DNA from: Rhodanobacter denitrificans
GTDB taxonomy: Bacteria; Pseudomonadota; Gammaproteobacteria; Xanthomonadales; Rhodanobacteraceae
DNA length: 64,000 nt
Assembly (NCBI RefSeq): GCF_000230695.2
Contig: NC_020541.1
Coordinates: 1,364,001-1,428,000, forward strand
Direction: 5' to 3'
The translations under genes were made by a program, and so were the position numbers. Positions 20,080-31,400 of the stretch are shown here, piece by piece. Below the pieces are notes generated by a model. It was not told the DNA's origin and searched no databases. It saw only the letters and a list, made by a program, of their open reading frames with translations. How positions within the stretch are numbered: position 1 is the first letter of the stretch; each line of letters starts with the position of its first letter.

Positions 20080-21155
20080 GCGGCCTCCGCTTGGTCGGCC
20101 GAAGGCAGTGCACGCGGGGCGATGCCGCGCATCGCCTCGGCGATCGCCTTGATGTGCGCCGGCGTGGTGCCGCAGCAGCCGCCGACCAGGTTGAGCAGGC
20201 CGTCGCGGGCGAAGCCGGCGATCACGCCGGCCATGTGCTCGGGCGTTTCGTCGTATTCGCCGAACGCGTTCGGCAGGCCGGCGTTCGGGTGCGTGCTGAC
20301 GCAGCTTTCGGCGAGGTTGGCCAGGGTCTGCACGTGCGGGCGCAGGTCCTCGGCGCCGAGCGCGCAGTTGAAGCCGACCGACAGCGGACGGGCGTGGCGT
20401 ACCGAATAGTAGAACGCCTCGGCGGTCTGCCCGGACAGGGTGCGGCCGGAGCGGTCGGTGATGGTGCCGGAGATCATCACCGGCACCTGTGCGCCGCGCT
20501 GGTGGAACAGTTCGGAAAGCGCGAACAGCGCGGCCTTCGCGTTCAGCGTGTCGAAGATCGTCTCGACCATGATCACGTCGGCGCCACCGTCGATCAGGCC
20601 GCTGGCGGCTTCGGTGTAGTTCGCCGCCAGCTCTTCGAAGGTGACGTTGCGGAAGCCCGGGTCGTTGACGTCGGGCGACAGCGAGGCGGTGCGGCTGGTC
20701 GGGCCGAGCACGCCGATCACGAAGCGGGGCTGCTCCGGCGTCTTCGCCGTCATCGCGTCGCAGGCGGCGCGGGCCAGCTTCGCGCCTTCCAGATTCAACT
20801 CATGGGCCAGGTGCTGCAGCTTGTAGTCGGCCTGGCTGATCCGGGTGGAGTTGAAGGTATTGGTCTCGATCAGGTCGGCGCCGGCTTCGAGGTAGGCGTC
20901 GTGCACGCCGCGGATGATTTCCGGGCGAGTCAGGGTGAGCAGGTCGTTGTTGCCTTTCAGGTCGCAGGCACCGGCATGCTCGTGCGTGTGGCCGTCGTGG
21001 CCGTGCTCGAAGCGCTCGCCGCGGAAGCCGCTTTCGTCCAGCCCGTGCGCCTGCAGCATGGTGCCCATGCCGCCGTCGAGGATCAGGATGCGCTGGCGCA
21101 GCGCCTGCTCCAGCAGGGCGACGCGGTCGGGATGGAGCCAGGGCAGGGTACTCAT
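20076..21155 (-). CDS. metH: Methionine synthase homocysteine-binding part (split MetH N-terminal polypeptide)
   Basis: A 359-aa zinc-dependent homocysteine methyltransferase domain, starting [20 protein letters not shown]. It has the barrel motif [20 protein letters not shown] and the three zinc cysteines in GFNCALG (near 260) and GGCCGTTP (near 327). It works together with the downstream cobalamin-binding polypeptide, whose start overlaps its stop. Between FRGERF and DLKGNNDLL it carries a His-rich insert ([14 protein letters not shown]) longer than the corresponding E. coli linker. It lies 33 bp behind the SahR-like regulator gene. Confidence 0.95.
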
Positions 21156-21188
21156 CGAACTTCCTTTGATTGAACGGTGCAGCTGTGT

Positions 21189-22118
21189 TCAGGCGCTCTT
21201 GCGCGCCAGCAGGCTGATCACTTCGAAATGCGGCGCCTTGCGCTCGCGGCTGAGCCGGTTGCAGCTGAGTACGTCGAGGCCGGCGGCGCGGGCGTAGCCG
21301 TCGAGCCGCTCGCCGCTGAAACCGAGGTTGCGGTGGTCGAACGGCTCGACCGCGGCGCGGTGGTCGTGCTGGCCCAGGGTCACCGCGAGCAGACGGCCGC
21401 CGGGGCGCAGCAGGCGTGCAGCCTCGGCCACAGCCCTGGCCGGGTGCTCGGCGTAGGTCAGAGCGTGCAGCATCAGCACCAGGTCAAAACGCTGGTCGCC
21501 CAGCTCCAGCGCATGCATGTCGCCGCGGACCACGCGCACGTTGGCGAACGTCTTCAGCCGTTTCGCCGCGGCCGCGACGACGCGCTCGCTGGAATCCACG
21601 CAGACGATGGAGTGCGCGTGCGGCGCCAGCAGTTCGGCGGTGATGCCGTCGCCGGAGGCGATGTCGAGCACGTCGCCGGTCTCCAGCAGCTGCAGCAGCG
21701 AGCGGGCCAGTGTTTCCCAGGTGCGGCCGGGGGAGTAATGGCGTTCCATGTCGCCGGCCACGGTGTCGGCCCAGCCTTCCTCGCGGGCGCGGTTCGCCAG
21801 CACGCCGGGCAGGCGCGCCGAGTCCTCGCGCAGCAGCGCGTCGTCGATGCTGGTGCGCAGCGAGACCAGCAGGGCGTGCTGCGCCGCGTCGCCCTCGTTG
21901 TTGGCGCGGTAGTAGGCGGAAACGCCGGCGCGGCGGTCGCGCACCAGGCCGGCTTCCTTCAGCTTGGCCAGGTGGGTGGATACCCGCGGCTGTGCCAGGT
22001 GCAGCACCGCGGCCAGTTCGGCCACGGTGAGTTCCTCGTGTTCGAGCAGGGCCAGCAGGCGCACGCGGGTGGGGTCGGCCAGCAGGCGCAGCACGCTGGA
22101 AGCGGTGGCCAGATCCAT
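21189..22118 (-). CDS. sahR: ArsR-family regulator fused to a SAM-methyltransferase domain (SahR type)
   Basis: A 309-aa protein. The N-terminal ArsR winged helix spans residues 1-100 (LADPTRVRLLALLEHEELTV, PRVSTHLAKLKEAGLVRDRR). The class I methyltransferase fold spans about 135-300, with VLDIASGDGITAELLAPHA as the nucleotide-binding loop. This two-domain layout directly upstream of metH matches SahR, a proteobacterial repressor that senses S-adenosylhomocysteine and controls methionine-cycle genes. It is transcribed with both metH genes. The 14-bp palindrome at 22129-22142, just upstream of its start, is the probable autoregulatory operator. Ligand and targets are inferred, not shown. Confidence 0.85.
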   Translation of the reverse strand: MDLATASSVLRLLADPTRVRLLALLEHEELTVAELAAVLHLAQPRVSTHLAKLKEAGLVRDRRAGVSAYYRANNEGDAAQHALLVSLRTSIDDALLREDSARLPGVLANRAREEGWADTVAGDMERHYSPGRTWETLARSLLQLLETGDVLDIASGDGITAELLAPHAHSIVCVDSSERVVAAAAKRLKTFANVRVVRGDMHALELGDQRFDLVLMLHALTYAEHPARAVAEAARLLRPGGRLLAVTLGQHDHRAAVEPFDHRNLGFSGERLDGYARAAGLDVLSCNRLSRERKAPHFEVISLLARKSA

Positions 22119-22128
22119 CGGTTATCCC

Positions 22129-22142
22129 TGTATCGCGATACA
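22129..22142. promoter_or_regulatory. Palindromic operator candidate for the SahR-like regulator
   Basis: TGTATCGCGATACA is a perfect 14-bp palindrome 10 bp upstream of the regulator start codon. It lies about 10 bp beyond the -10 element of the predicted promoter, so a bound repressor would block transcription initiation. Confidence 0.65.
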
Positions 22143-22151
22143 AAGATGTAC

Positions 22152-22180
22152 AGGCTAGGCCGGGCCTTGCCATGCGTCAA
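22152..22180 (-). promoter_or_regulatory. Predicted promoter of sahR-metH
   Basis: On the minus strand TTGACG (22175-22180) and TAGCCT (22152-22157) are separated by 17 bases. The -35 is good and the -10 is weak. The palindrome at 22129-22142 overlaps the expected start region. Confidence 0.5.
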
Positions 22181-22250
22181 GCGCACATCGGCGAGCCGGC
22201 AGGCCATTTCCCGCTAAAATCGGCGGCTTGATTGCCTTCAGGAGCCGCCC

Positions 22251-23411
<1,161 letters not shown>

Positions 23412-23426
23412 TTGCCGTCATGCAGG

Positions 23427-23511
23427 GTAGAAGCCCGCTGGCGGGCGAGGCTCTTTTCACGGGATTCGGGATTCGCGCAGATAAAAGCATCGCCCGCCAG
23501 CAGGCTCCGAC
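23427..23511. repeat. REP-type hairpin with GTAG foot
   Basis: Imperfect inverted repeat: GTAGAAGCCCGCTGGCGGGC at the left end and GCCCGCCAGCAGGCTCCGAC at the right end, about 85 bp in all. It shares the core with the hairpin at 39276-39337. The GTAG foot is typical of REPs mobilised by RAYT transposases in Xanthomonadales. Confidence 0.7.
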
Positions 23512-23538
23512 GTAGGGCATTGGCGGTGGTGCGAGCAT

Positions 23539-23573
23539 GAAAAAAGCCCGGCATGGCTGCCGGGCTTTTTCAT
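23539..23573. terminator. Bidirectional intrinsic terminator
   Basis: A-run, GCCCGGCA, TGGC loop, TGCCGGGC and T-run form a long hairpin usable from both sides. It lies between the convergent acyl-CoA dehydrogenase and RND pump genes. Confidence 0.88.
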
Positions 23574-23585
23574 GCTCGTGGCGGA

Positions 23586-26500
23586 TCAGACGCCACGCTT
23601 TGGGTCGGAGTCGAACGTGTGCGGCCCGTGGATGCCCGGATGCTCGTGGCCGTCCAGCTTGTCGCCCAGCAGGCGCCGCACCACCACGTAGAACACCGGA
23701 ATCAGCAGCACGCCGAGCAAGGTGGCGAACAGCATGCCGCCGATCACGCCGGTGCCGATCGCGTGGCGTGCATTGGCGCCGGCGCCCGAGGAGACGAACA
23801 GCGGGAACACGCCCAGGATGAACGCCAGCGAGGTCATCAGGATCGGGCGCAGGCGCAGGCGGGCCGCCTCGATCACGCCTTCGCGCAAGGTGCGGCCATG
23901 CGCCTGCTGTTCCACTGCGAACTCCACGATCAGGATCGCGTTCTTCGCCGCCAGGCCGATCACCGTGATCAGGCCGACCTTGAAGTAGATGTCGTTGGGC
24001 AGCCCGCGCAGCAGGGTGAACACCACCGCGCCGAGCAGGCCCAGCGGCAGCACCAGCAGCACCGACACCGGGATCGACCAGCTCTCGTACAGCGCCGCCA
24101 GCGCCAGGAACACGATCACGATCGACAGCACCATCAGCAGCGTGGCGGCGTTGCCGGAGAGGATTTCCTGGTAGGACTGGCCGGTCCAGTCGAAGCCGTA
24201 GCCCTTGGGCAGGTCGTTGCCGACGATCTTCTCCATCTCGGCCATCGCCTCGCCCGAGGCGTGCCCCGGCGCCGGCGAGCCGACGATCTCCACCGCCGCA
24301 TAACCGTTGTAGCGGTTCAGCGAGGGCGAGCCCATCTGCCAGTTCGCGTGCACCACGTTGGACAACGGAATCATCGCCGGCGTGCCGGCGGCGGTGGTTT
24401 GCGTGCTGGGCGTGAAGAAGTGCTGCAGCGCGTCCGGGCTCATCCGGTAGGACGAGTCGGCTTGCATGATCACGCGCTTCACGCGGCCGCCGTAGGTGAA
24501 GTCGTTGACGTACACCGGCGCCAGCATCAGGCCGACCGCGTTGTAGATGTCGCCCACCGACAGCCCCATCGACTGCGCCTGCACGCGGTCCACGTCCAGT
24601 CGCAGCTGCGGTGCGTCCTCCAGCGCGTTGGGCCGCACGCCGGTCAGCAGCGGGTCTTGGCTGGCCTTGCCGAGCAGCGTGTTGCGCGCCTGGGTCAGCG
24701 CCTCGCGGCCGGCGCCGCTGCGGTCCTGCAGGTACATGTCGAAGCCGCCGAACTGGCCCAGGCCCTGCACCGTGGGGATGTTCACCACGAAGATGCGCGC
24801 GTCGTGGATCTGGAACAGCGACCGGTTGGCGCGCTGGATGAAGTCTGCCGCGGTGCCCTGGCGCTCGGACCAGTCCTTGAGCTTGATGAAGGCCATGCCC
24901 GCGTTCTCGCCGGCCCCGATGAAGCTGAAGCCGGTCACCTGCAGCACGGTATCGACCGCCGGATCCTTCTTGAGGATCGTCAGCATCTGGCCCATCACCT
25001 CTTCGGTGCGCTGCTTGGTGGAGCCGGGCGGCAGCTGGATGACCGACATCGCGTAGCCCTGGTCCTCCTCGGGCAGGAAGCTGCCGGGCAGGCGGGTGTA
25101 CAGGAAGCCGCCCAGCACCGCGACCAGCACGAACACGAACATCCAGCGCGGCGCATGCCGCACCGCGTTGCCGACGTGGCCGGTATAGGTGTGCGTGGCC
25201 CACTCGAAGAACTGGTTGAACTTGCGGAAGACGATGTTCTTCTTCTTGTGGTGCTCCGGCTGCAGGAAGCTCGCGCACAGCGCCGGGGTGAAGGACAGCG
25301 CCAGGAAGGCCGAGAACGCCATCGACACGGCGATGGTCAGCGCGAACTGCTTGTAGATGATGCCCGAGGCGCCCGGCTGCAGCGCCGAAGGCACGAACAC
25401 CGCCGTCAGCACCACCGTGATCGCCACCACCGCGCCGGTGATCTGGCCCATCGCCTTGCGCGTGGCTTCCTTCGGCGAGAGGTTCTCTTCGGTCATGATG
25501 CGTTCGACGTTCTCGATCACCACGATCGCGTCGTCCACCACGATGCCGATCGCCAGCACCATGCCGAACAGGGTCAGCTGGTTGATGGTGAAGCCGAGCA
25601 CCAGCATGCCGAGGAAGGTGCCCAGCAGCGCCACCGGGATCACCAGCGTGGGGATGATGGTGGCGCGGAGGTTCTGCAGGAACAGCAGCATCACCAGGAA
25701 CACCAGCACGATCGCCTCGACCAGCGTGTTCACCACCTCGTCGATGGAGATCTTCACGAAGGTGGTGCTGTCGTACGGGCTGAACCAGCTCACCCCCGGC
25801 GGAAAGCCGGGAGCCAGCTCGTCCATCTTGCCGCGCACCGCGGTGGCCACGTTCAGCGCGTTGGCGCCGGGCAGCAGCTGGATCGCGAAGGCGCCGATCG
25901 GCTTGCCGTCGACGGTGGTGTTGAAGCCGTAGTTGCCGGGGCCGAAGCTGATCCGGGCGACGTCGCCGAGCTTGACCGTGGTGCCGTCGGGGTTCGCGCG
26001 CAGGATGATGCCGGCGAACTGCTCCGGCGTGGTGAAGCGCCCTTCCGTCGACACCGTGGCGGTGAAGCCCTGGCCGGGCAGGGCCGGGTCGGCGCCGATC
26101 GAGCCGGCGGCGAACTGCACGTTCTGCGCGCGGATCGCGTTCAGCACCTGCGTCGCCGACAGGCCGTAGCCGTGCAGCTGGTCCGGGTTGAGCCAGATGC
26201 GCATGGCGTACTCGGAGCCGAACTGCTGGGTGCTGCCCACGCCCGGCACGCGCGCGATCTGGTCGAGCACCTGCGAGCCGACGATGTCGCCCAGGCGGTC
26301 GCGGTCGATGTTCGGGTTGTCGGACTTGAGCGCCACCACCATCAGGAAGCCGGCGTTGGCCTTGGCCACCACCACGCCCTGTTGGGTCACTTCGCTCGGC
26401 AGGCGCGGGGTGGCCAGCGCCACCTTGTTCTGCACCTGCACCTGGGCGATGTCCGGGTCGGTACCGCTTTCGAAGGTCAGCGTGATGCTGGCGCGGCCGC

Positions 26501-26753
26501 TGGCGCTGGAGGAGGAGCTGAAGTACAGCAGGTGGTCGATGCCGGTGAGCTGTTGCTCGATGACCTGGGTGACCGCCTTTTCGGTGGTCTCGGCGCTGGC
26601 GCCGGGGTAGGAGGCGCCCACCGTCACCGAGGGTGGCGCGATGTTCGGGTAGGACTCCACGCCCAGGTTGAGGATCGCCAGCACGCCGCCCAGCGAGATC
26701 AGGATAGCCACCACCCAGGCGAAGATCGGGCGGTCGATGAAGAAACTCGGCAT
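23586..26753 (-). CDS. RND multidrug efflux permease (HAE1/AcrB family)
   Basis: A 1055-aa inner-membrane proton-driven pump. It shows the HAE1 start MPSFFIDRPIFAWVVAILIS, the porter motif around SPYDSTTFVKISIDEVVNTL, and the proton-relay pair DD in GIVVDDAIVVIENVER near residues 407-408, as in AcrB. Twelve membrane helices in two blocks are expected. The substrate is probably hydrophobic drugs, solvents or detergents by family. It is encoded 12 bp after its adaptor gene, in the acrAB order. No outer-membrane channel gene follows; it presumably uses a TolC encoded elsewhere. Confidence 0.95.
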   Translation of the reverse strand: MPSFFIDRPIFAWVVAILISLGGVLAILNLGVESYPNIAPPSVTVGASYPGASAETTEKAVTQVIEQQLTGIDHLLYFSSSSSASGRASITLTFESGTDPDIAQVQVQNKVALATPRLPSEVTQQGVVVAKANAGFLMVVALKSDNPNIDRDRLGDIVGSQVLDQIARVPGVGSTQQFGSEYAMRIWLNPDQLHGYGLSATQVLNAIRAQNVQFAAGSIGADPALPGQGFTATVSTEGRFTTPEQFAGIILRANPDGTTVKLGDVARISFGPGNYGFNTTVDGKPIGAFAIQLLPGANALNVATAVRGKMDELAPGFPPGVSWFSPYDSTTFVKISIDEVVNTLVEAIVLVFLVMLLFLQNLRATIIPTLVIPVALLGTFLGMLVLGFTINQLTLFGMVLAIGIVVDDAIVVIENVERIMTEENLSPKEATRKAMGQITGAVVAITVVLTAVFVPSALQPGASGIIYKQFALTIAVSMAFSAFLALSFTPALCASFLQPEHHKKKNIVFRKFNQFFEWATHTYTGHVGNAVRHAPRWMFVFVLVAVLGGFLYTRLPGSFLPEEDQGYAMSVIQLPPGSTKQRTEEVMGQMLTILKKDPAVDTVLQVTGFSFIGAGENAGMAFIKLKDWSERQGTAADFIQRANRSLFQIHDARIFVVNIPTVQGLGQFGGFDMYLQDRSGAGREALTQARNTLLGKASQDPLLTGVRPNALEDAPQLRLDVDRVQAQSMGLSVGDIYNAVGLMLAPVYVNDFTYGGRVKRVIMQADSSYRMSPDALQHFFTPSTQTTAAGTPAMIPLSNVVHANWQMGSPSLNRYNGYAAVEIVGSPAPGHASGEAMAEMEKIVGNDLPKGYGFDWTGQSYQEILSGNAATLLMVLSIVIVFLALAALYESWSIPVSVLLVLPLGLLGAVVFTLLRGLPNDIYFKVGLITVIGLAAKNAILIVEFAVEQQAHGRTLREGVIEAARLRLRPILMTSLAFILGVFPLFVSSGAGANARHAIGTGVIGGMLFATLLGVLLIPVFYVVVRRLLGDKLDGHEHPGIHGPHTFDSDPKRGV

Positions 26754-26765
26754 GTTCGCTCTCCC

Positions 26766-27953
26766 TTACTTGCCGCGCGCCGGCGTGCCGGCGGCGGCAG
26801 GGCCGTGGTTGCCTTCGGCTTGCGGTTTCCACGGCGAGGCCTTGGCCGGCGCGCCTTCCTTCACGTTCTGCACGCCCGACACGACCACCTGGTCGCCCGC
26901 CGCGATGCCGTCGGTGACCACCCAGTCGCCGCCGCTGGCGGCGCCGAGGGTGACGTAGTGACGCGCGACCTTGCCGTCCTTGCCGACGGTGAACACGTAG
27001 GCGCCCACGGTGTCGCGCTGCACGGCCGCCTGCGGCAGCAGGAACACCTTGTGCTGCTGGCCGAGCTGCGCCTTCAGCGTCACGTACATGCCCGGCAGCA
27101 GGCTGTGCTTCGGGTTGGGGATCTGCGCGCGCAAGTTCACCGCGCCGGTGGCCGGATCGACCGTGGTGGAGGAGAAGTCGACCGTGCCGGTTTCGGCATA
27201 GCTGCTGCCGTCGGGCAGGGCGACCTGCACGCTGGCCTTGTTCGGTTCGGCCAGGGTGACGTTGCCGCTGGTCTGCGCACGGCGCATCTGCTCCATGTCG
27301 GCCACGCTCAGGGTGAAGTTCACGTAGAGCGGGTCGATCTGGTCGACCGTGGTGAGCAAGGTGGCCTCGCCGTTGCCGACCAGGGCGCCCTCGGTCACCT
27401 GCTGCTGGCCGGCGCGGCCGTCGATCGGCGCGGTCACGCTGGCGTAGCCCAGGCTGATGCGCGCGGCCTGCACGTTGGCGCGTGCCGCCTGCACCGCGGC
27501 GGCCGCGGTGCGCTCGGTGGCCAGCGCGTTGTCCAGGTCGGACTTCGAGATGTAGCCCTTCGGCGCCAGCTCGCGTGCGCGTTGCGCGTTGATCCTGGCG
27601 TTGGTGTCGGTGGCCTGCGCCTGCGCTTGCGAAGCCTCCGCTGCGCTCAGCGCCGCCTTCAGCGGGGCCGGGTCGATCTGGAACAGCAACTGCCCCCGCT
27701 TGACGTCGGTGCCTTCCGTATAGGCGCGCTTGAGCAGCACGCCGGCCACGCGGGCGCGCACGTCGGCGCTGCGGTAGGGCGAGAGGCGACCGACCAGATC
27801 CCGCGTCAGCGGCGAGTCCTGCGGCTGCACCTGGACCACGCCCACTTCCGGTGGCGGCATCTGCGGCGGCCCCTGCTCCTTGCCTTTGCCGCAGGCGGCC
27901 AGCACCAGCAGGCTCAGGCACAGCAAGGGTGTGCTCAGTGACGAGGACTTCAT
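26766..27953 (-). CDS. RND efflux periplasmic adaptor lipoprotein (AcrA/MexA family)
   Basis: A 395-aa membrane fusion protein that links the pump to an outer-membrane channel. The N-terminus MKSSSLSTPLLCLSLLVLAA ends in a lipobox with cysteine (LAAC), so it should be a lipoprotein. The lipoyl halves (VGRLSPYRSADVRARVAGVL and ASVTAPIDGRAGQQQVTEGA) flank a coiled coil rich in Ala, Gln and Glu. The ATG at 27953 has GGAG five bases upstream; the open frame extends further but without support. First gene of the two-gene efflux unit. Confidence 0.93.
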   Translation of the reverse strand: MKSSSLSTPLLCLSLLVLAACGKGKEQGPPQMPPPEVGVVQVQPQDSPLTRDLVGRLSPYRSADVRARVAGVLLKRAYTEGTDVKRGQLLFQIDPAPLKAALSAAEASQAQAQATDTNARINAQRARELAPKGYISKSDLDNALATERTAAAAVQAARANVQAARISLGYASVTAPIDGRAGQQQVTEGALVGNGEATLLTTVDQIDPLYVNFTLSVADMEQMRRAQTSGNVTLAEPNKASVQVALPDGSSYAETGTVDFSSTTVDPATGAVNLRAQIPNPKHSLLPGMYVTLKAQLGQQHKVFLLPQAAVQRDTVGAYVFTVGKDGKVARHYVTLGAASGGDWVVTDGIAAGDQVVVSGVQNVKEGAPAKASPWKPQAEGNHGPAAAGTPARGK

Positions 27954-28474
27954 GGGAACTCCAGAACTTGTTCGAACGGGGATGGGGGTGACGCCGGAGT
28001 GCGTTGCGGGCTTGCCGTGGACGGGATACCGCATCGCGCTCCGCATGTCCTGTGTCATAGGTTGGTACGAGGGGGGCGATCGCGCCTGGAAACGGCGCCT
28101 GTTCCGCCAAGCGCCGTACCAGGCGGCCTGCGAAGCAGGCTATACCGGTCAGTTTACATTTTGTGGGCGCTGCGAATCCAGTCATTGACAGGGGCGTGGC
28201 GATCTGGACGCATGCCCGCGGATGCGTCGCAGAGGATCGCATGCCGCATCCGTCGCGCGAGCGTGCCGAGCGGCCGAGCTTTTTCCCGCCGCTCGCCGGG
28301 TGTCGACGCGCGATCCGCGGCATCGCGAAAATCGGTCGCGGGAAGGCACGAAACCATGCGCGTGTGCATGGTCGCGGCGGGCCGCGCGGCTGGATTCGCC
28401 CTGCCGTGCGGCGTATCCTTCCGAGGCTTTTTACCTGCCTCACCCATCATCGTCTCCACCAATCAGAAGATGCC
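27954..28474. other. 520-bp intergenic region between divergent efflux and glutamate dehydrogenase genes
   Basis: I see no credible gene here. It must hold the promoters of the efflux unit (minus) and the dehydrogenase (plus). A small perfect inverted repeat GCCTGC-GAA-GCAGGC lies at 28126-28140, and an AT-rich patch (cagtttacattttg) follows at about 28150-28163. A TetR-type efflux repressor would be expected to bind in such a region, but none is encoded nearby. Confidence 0.5.
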
Positions 28475-31400
28475 ATGAATGCGACCCCTGCAGCGAACGA
28501 CCCTTCCCTTTCGTCAGTAGTACTCGCAGAGCTGAAAAAGGGCGGTTTTCCGCCCGCGCGCCTGAACGAGGCGCAGGTTTTCTGCGAGGCTTTCTTTGCA
28601 CGCATCGGGGGCGGCGACGCGCATCTGCACACACCGGTGCAGTGGGCGGCGCTGGTCGGCAGCCTGCTGGAGTTCATGCAGCAGCGCCGCGGCGGCCATG
28701 CCAGCGTGCGCGTGCTCAACGCGGCTGACGGGCATGCCGGCCGCAGCCTGCTGCAGATCGTCACCGACGATATGCCGTACCTGGTCGACACGGTCAGCAT
28801 GATCGTCTCGGCGAAGCTGCAGATCCATGCGGTGATCCATCCGGTGCTGAAGGTGGCGCGCGATGCTTCCGGCAAGCTGCTCGGCCTGGGCGGCGACGCC
28901 GGCAGCGCCGAATCGCTGATGCATTTCGAGATCGACCGGGTCGCCGATGCCGCCGAGCAGTCGCAGCTGGAAGCGCGGGTCGCGGCTGCGCTGGACGACG
29001 TGCGCGCCGCGGTGGGCGACTGGTCGGCGATGCGCGACAAGGCGCTGGCGGTCGCCAACGAACTGCCGCAGCGCAAGCTGCCGCTGGACGCGGCCTCGGT
29101 GCAGGAGGCCAGCGAGTTCATGCGCTGGATCGCGGCCGACAACTTCACCTTCCTCGGCTACCGCGAATACGAAGTCGCCGACGCCGACGGCGACCGCGTG
29201 CTGCGCGCGGTCGATGCGTCCGGCCTGGGCATCCTGCGCAAGAGCGATCGCTCGATGGCGCCGCGTTCGCTGCGCACGCTGGCCGCCAGCGAGCTGCCGC
29301 AATCGGGCGCCACCGACGCGATCATCCTGACCAAGACCAACGCGCGCTCGCACGTGCACCGCAGCGGCTACATGGATTACATCGGCGTGCTGCAGTTCGG
29401 CGCCGACGGCCGCGCGGTGGCCGAGCAGCGCTTCCTCGGCCTGTTCTCCTCCAACGCCTACATGGCCCGCCCGCAGGACGTGCCGCTGGTGCGGCACAAG
29501 GTGGAAACCGTGCTGGCGCGCTCGGGCCTCAAGCGCGATTCGTACTCCGGCAAGTCGCTGCGCCACATCCTGGAAACGCTGCCGCGCGAGGAGCTGTTCC
29601 AGAGCACCGAGGACGAGCTGTTCGCCACCGCGATGGGTATCCTCGAACTGCGCCAGCGCGCGCGCACGCGGCTGTTCATGCGCCGCGACCGCTACGGCCG
29701 CTTCTTCACCTGCATGGTGTTCGTGCCGCGCGACCGCTTCAACACCTCGGTGCGCGAGCGCATCGAATCGCTGCTGGGCGCGGCGCTGCATGCCGAGCAG
29801 CGCGATTCCTCGGTGCAGATGGGCGAGGCCGTGCTGGCGCGGCTGACCATCGTGCTGCGGCCGAAGATCGGCGACCAGCCGTCCTACGACCTGGCCGAGC
29901 TGGAGCAGGGCGTGGCCGGCATCGTGCGCAACTGGCACGACGAGGTGCGCGACGCGCTGGTGCGCCTGCGCGGCGAACATGAAGGCGTGGTGCTGGCCAA
30001 CCGCTACGCGCGCGCACTGCCGGCCGGCTACGTCGAGGACGTCAGTCCGGCGGTGGCCGCCGAGGACGTGTACCAGCTCTCGCAACTGGCCGGCGACAAC
30101 GCGTTGCGGATGTCGTTCTACCACCCGCCGAAGGCGCCCGAGACGCTGCGCTTCAAGGTCTACCGCTCCGGCGGCGACATCGCGTTGTCCGAAGTGCTGC
30201 CGCAGCTGGAGAACCTCGGCCTGCGCGTGCTCACCGAGCACGTCTACGACGTTTCCGGCGAGGCGCCGCTGTCGATCCAGGATTTCGAGGTGCAGCCGGT
30301 CGGCAAGCTCACCTTCGGCGTGGAGCAGGTCGGCGCGCTGTTCGAGGACGCGTTCGAGCAGATCTGGCGCGGCAACGCCGAGAACGACGGCTTCAACCGG
30401 CTGGTGCTCGGCGCCAAGCTGGGCTGGCGCCAGGTGGCGATGCTGCGCGGCTACTGCAAGTACTTGCTGCAGACCGGCGCCACCTTCTCGCAGTCGTACA
30501 TGGAGGAAACCCTCAACCGCTATCCGGCGGTGGCCGGACTGCTGGTGGAGTTGTTCCTGGCCAAGTTCGATCCGCGCCGCGAAGCGCTTTCCGCCGACGA
30601 GCTGAAGGCTGCCGGCGCGACCCTGGTCGCCGAGATGCTGGCGCTGATCCCGGCCAACGTGCAGGCCACGCAGCCGGGCCTGATCGGCGAGCTGGGCGCG
30701 TCGTTGTCGAAGCCGCGCGACGCGCAGGTCCAGGCGGTGGAGAACGTGATCGGGATTCTGCTGGAGAACGTGGCCAGCCTCGACGAGGACCGCATCCTGC
30801 GCAGCTTCATGAAGCTGATCCGTGCCACCTTGCGCACCAGCTTCTTCCAGCAGTGGGACGGCGCCTACCGCGACTACATCAGCTACAAGCTCGACTCGCA
30901 CCTGCTGCCCGACCTGCCCAAGCCGGTGCCGTACCGCGAGATCTGGGTGTGCGCGCCGCGCGTCGAGGGTATCCACCTGCGCTTCGGCGCGGTGGCGCGC
31001 GGCGGCCTGCGCTGGTCCGACCGGCGCGAGGATTTCCGCACCGAGGTGCTGGGCCTGGTCAAGGCGCAGATGGTGAAGAACACGGTGATCGTGCCGGTCG
31101 GTTCCAAGGGCGGCTTCTTCGTCAAGAAGTCCCCGCCCGCCAGCGACCGCGACGCGGTGCTGGCCGAGGGCATCGCCTGCTACCGCCTGTTCATCAACGG
31201 CCTGCTCGACATCACCGACAACCTGGTCGACGGCAAGGTGGTGAACCCGCACGACGTGGTGCGCCACGACGCGGACGACCCCTACCTGGTGGTGGCCGCG
31301 GACAAGGGCACCGCCAAGTTCTCCGACATCGCCAACGCGATCTCGATCGAGCACAACTATTGGCTCGGCGATGCGTTCGCCTCCGGCGGCTCGCACGGCT

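Noticed and set aside
22119..22250. A SAH riboswitch upstream of the methionine synthase unit
   Set aside because: The leader between promoter and regulator start is only about 25-35 nt and shows a palindrome but no room or pattern for the riboswitch; a SahR-type protein explains control.
23553..27941. A 1462-codon plus-strand open frame
   Set aside because: It lies antisense to the efflux genes, is rich in His, Arg, Gln and Ala with no domain, and reflects GC-rich codon bias of the real genes on the other strand.
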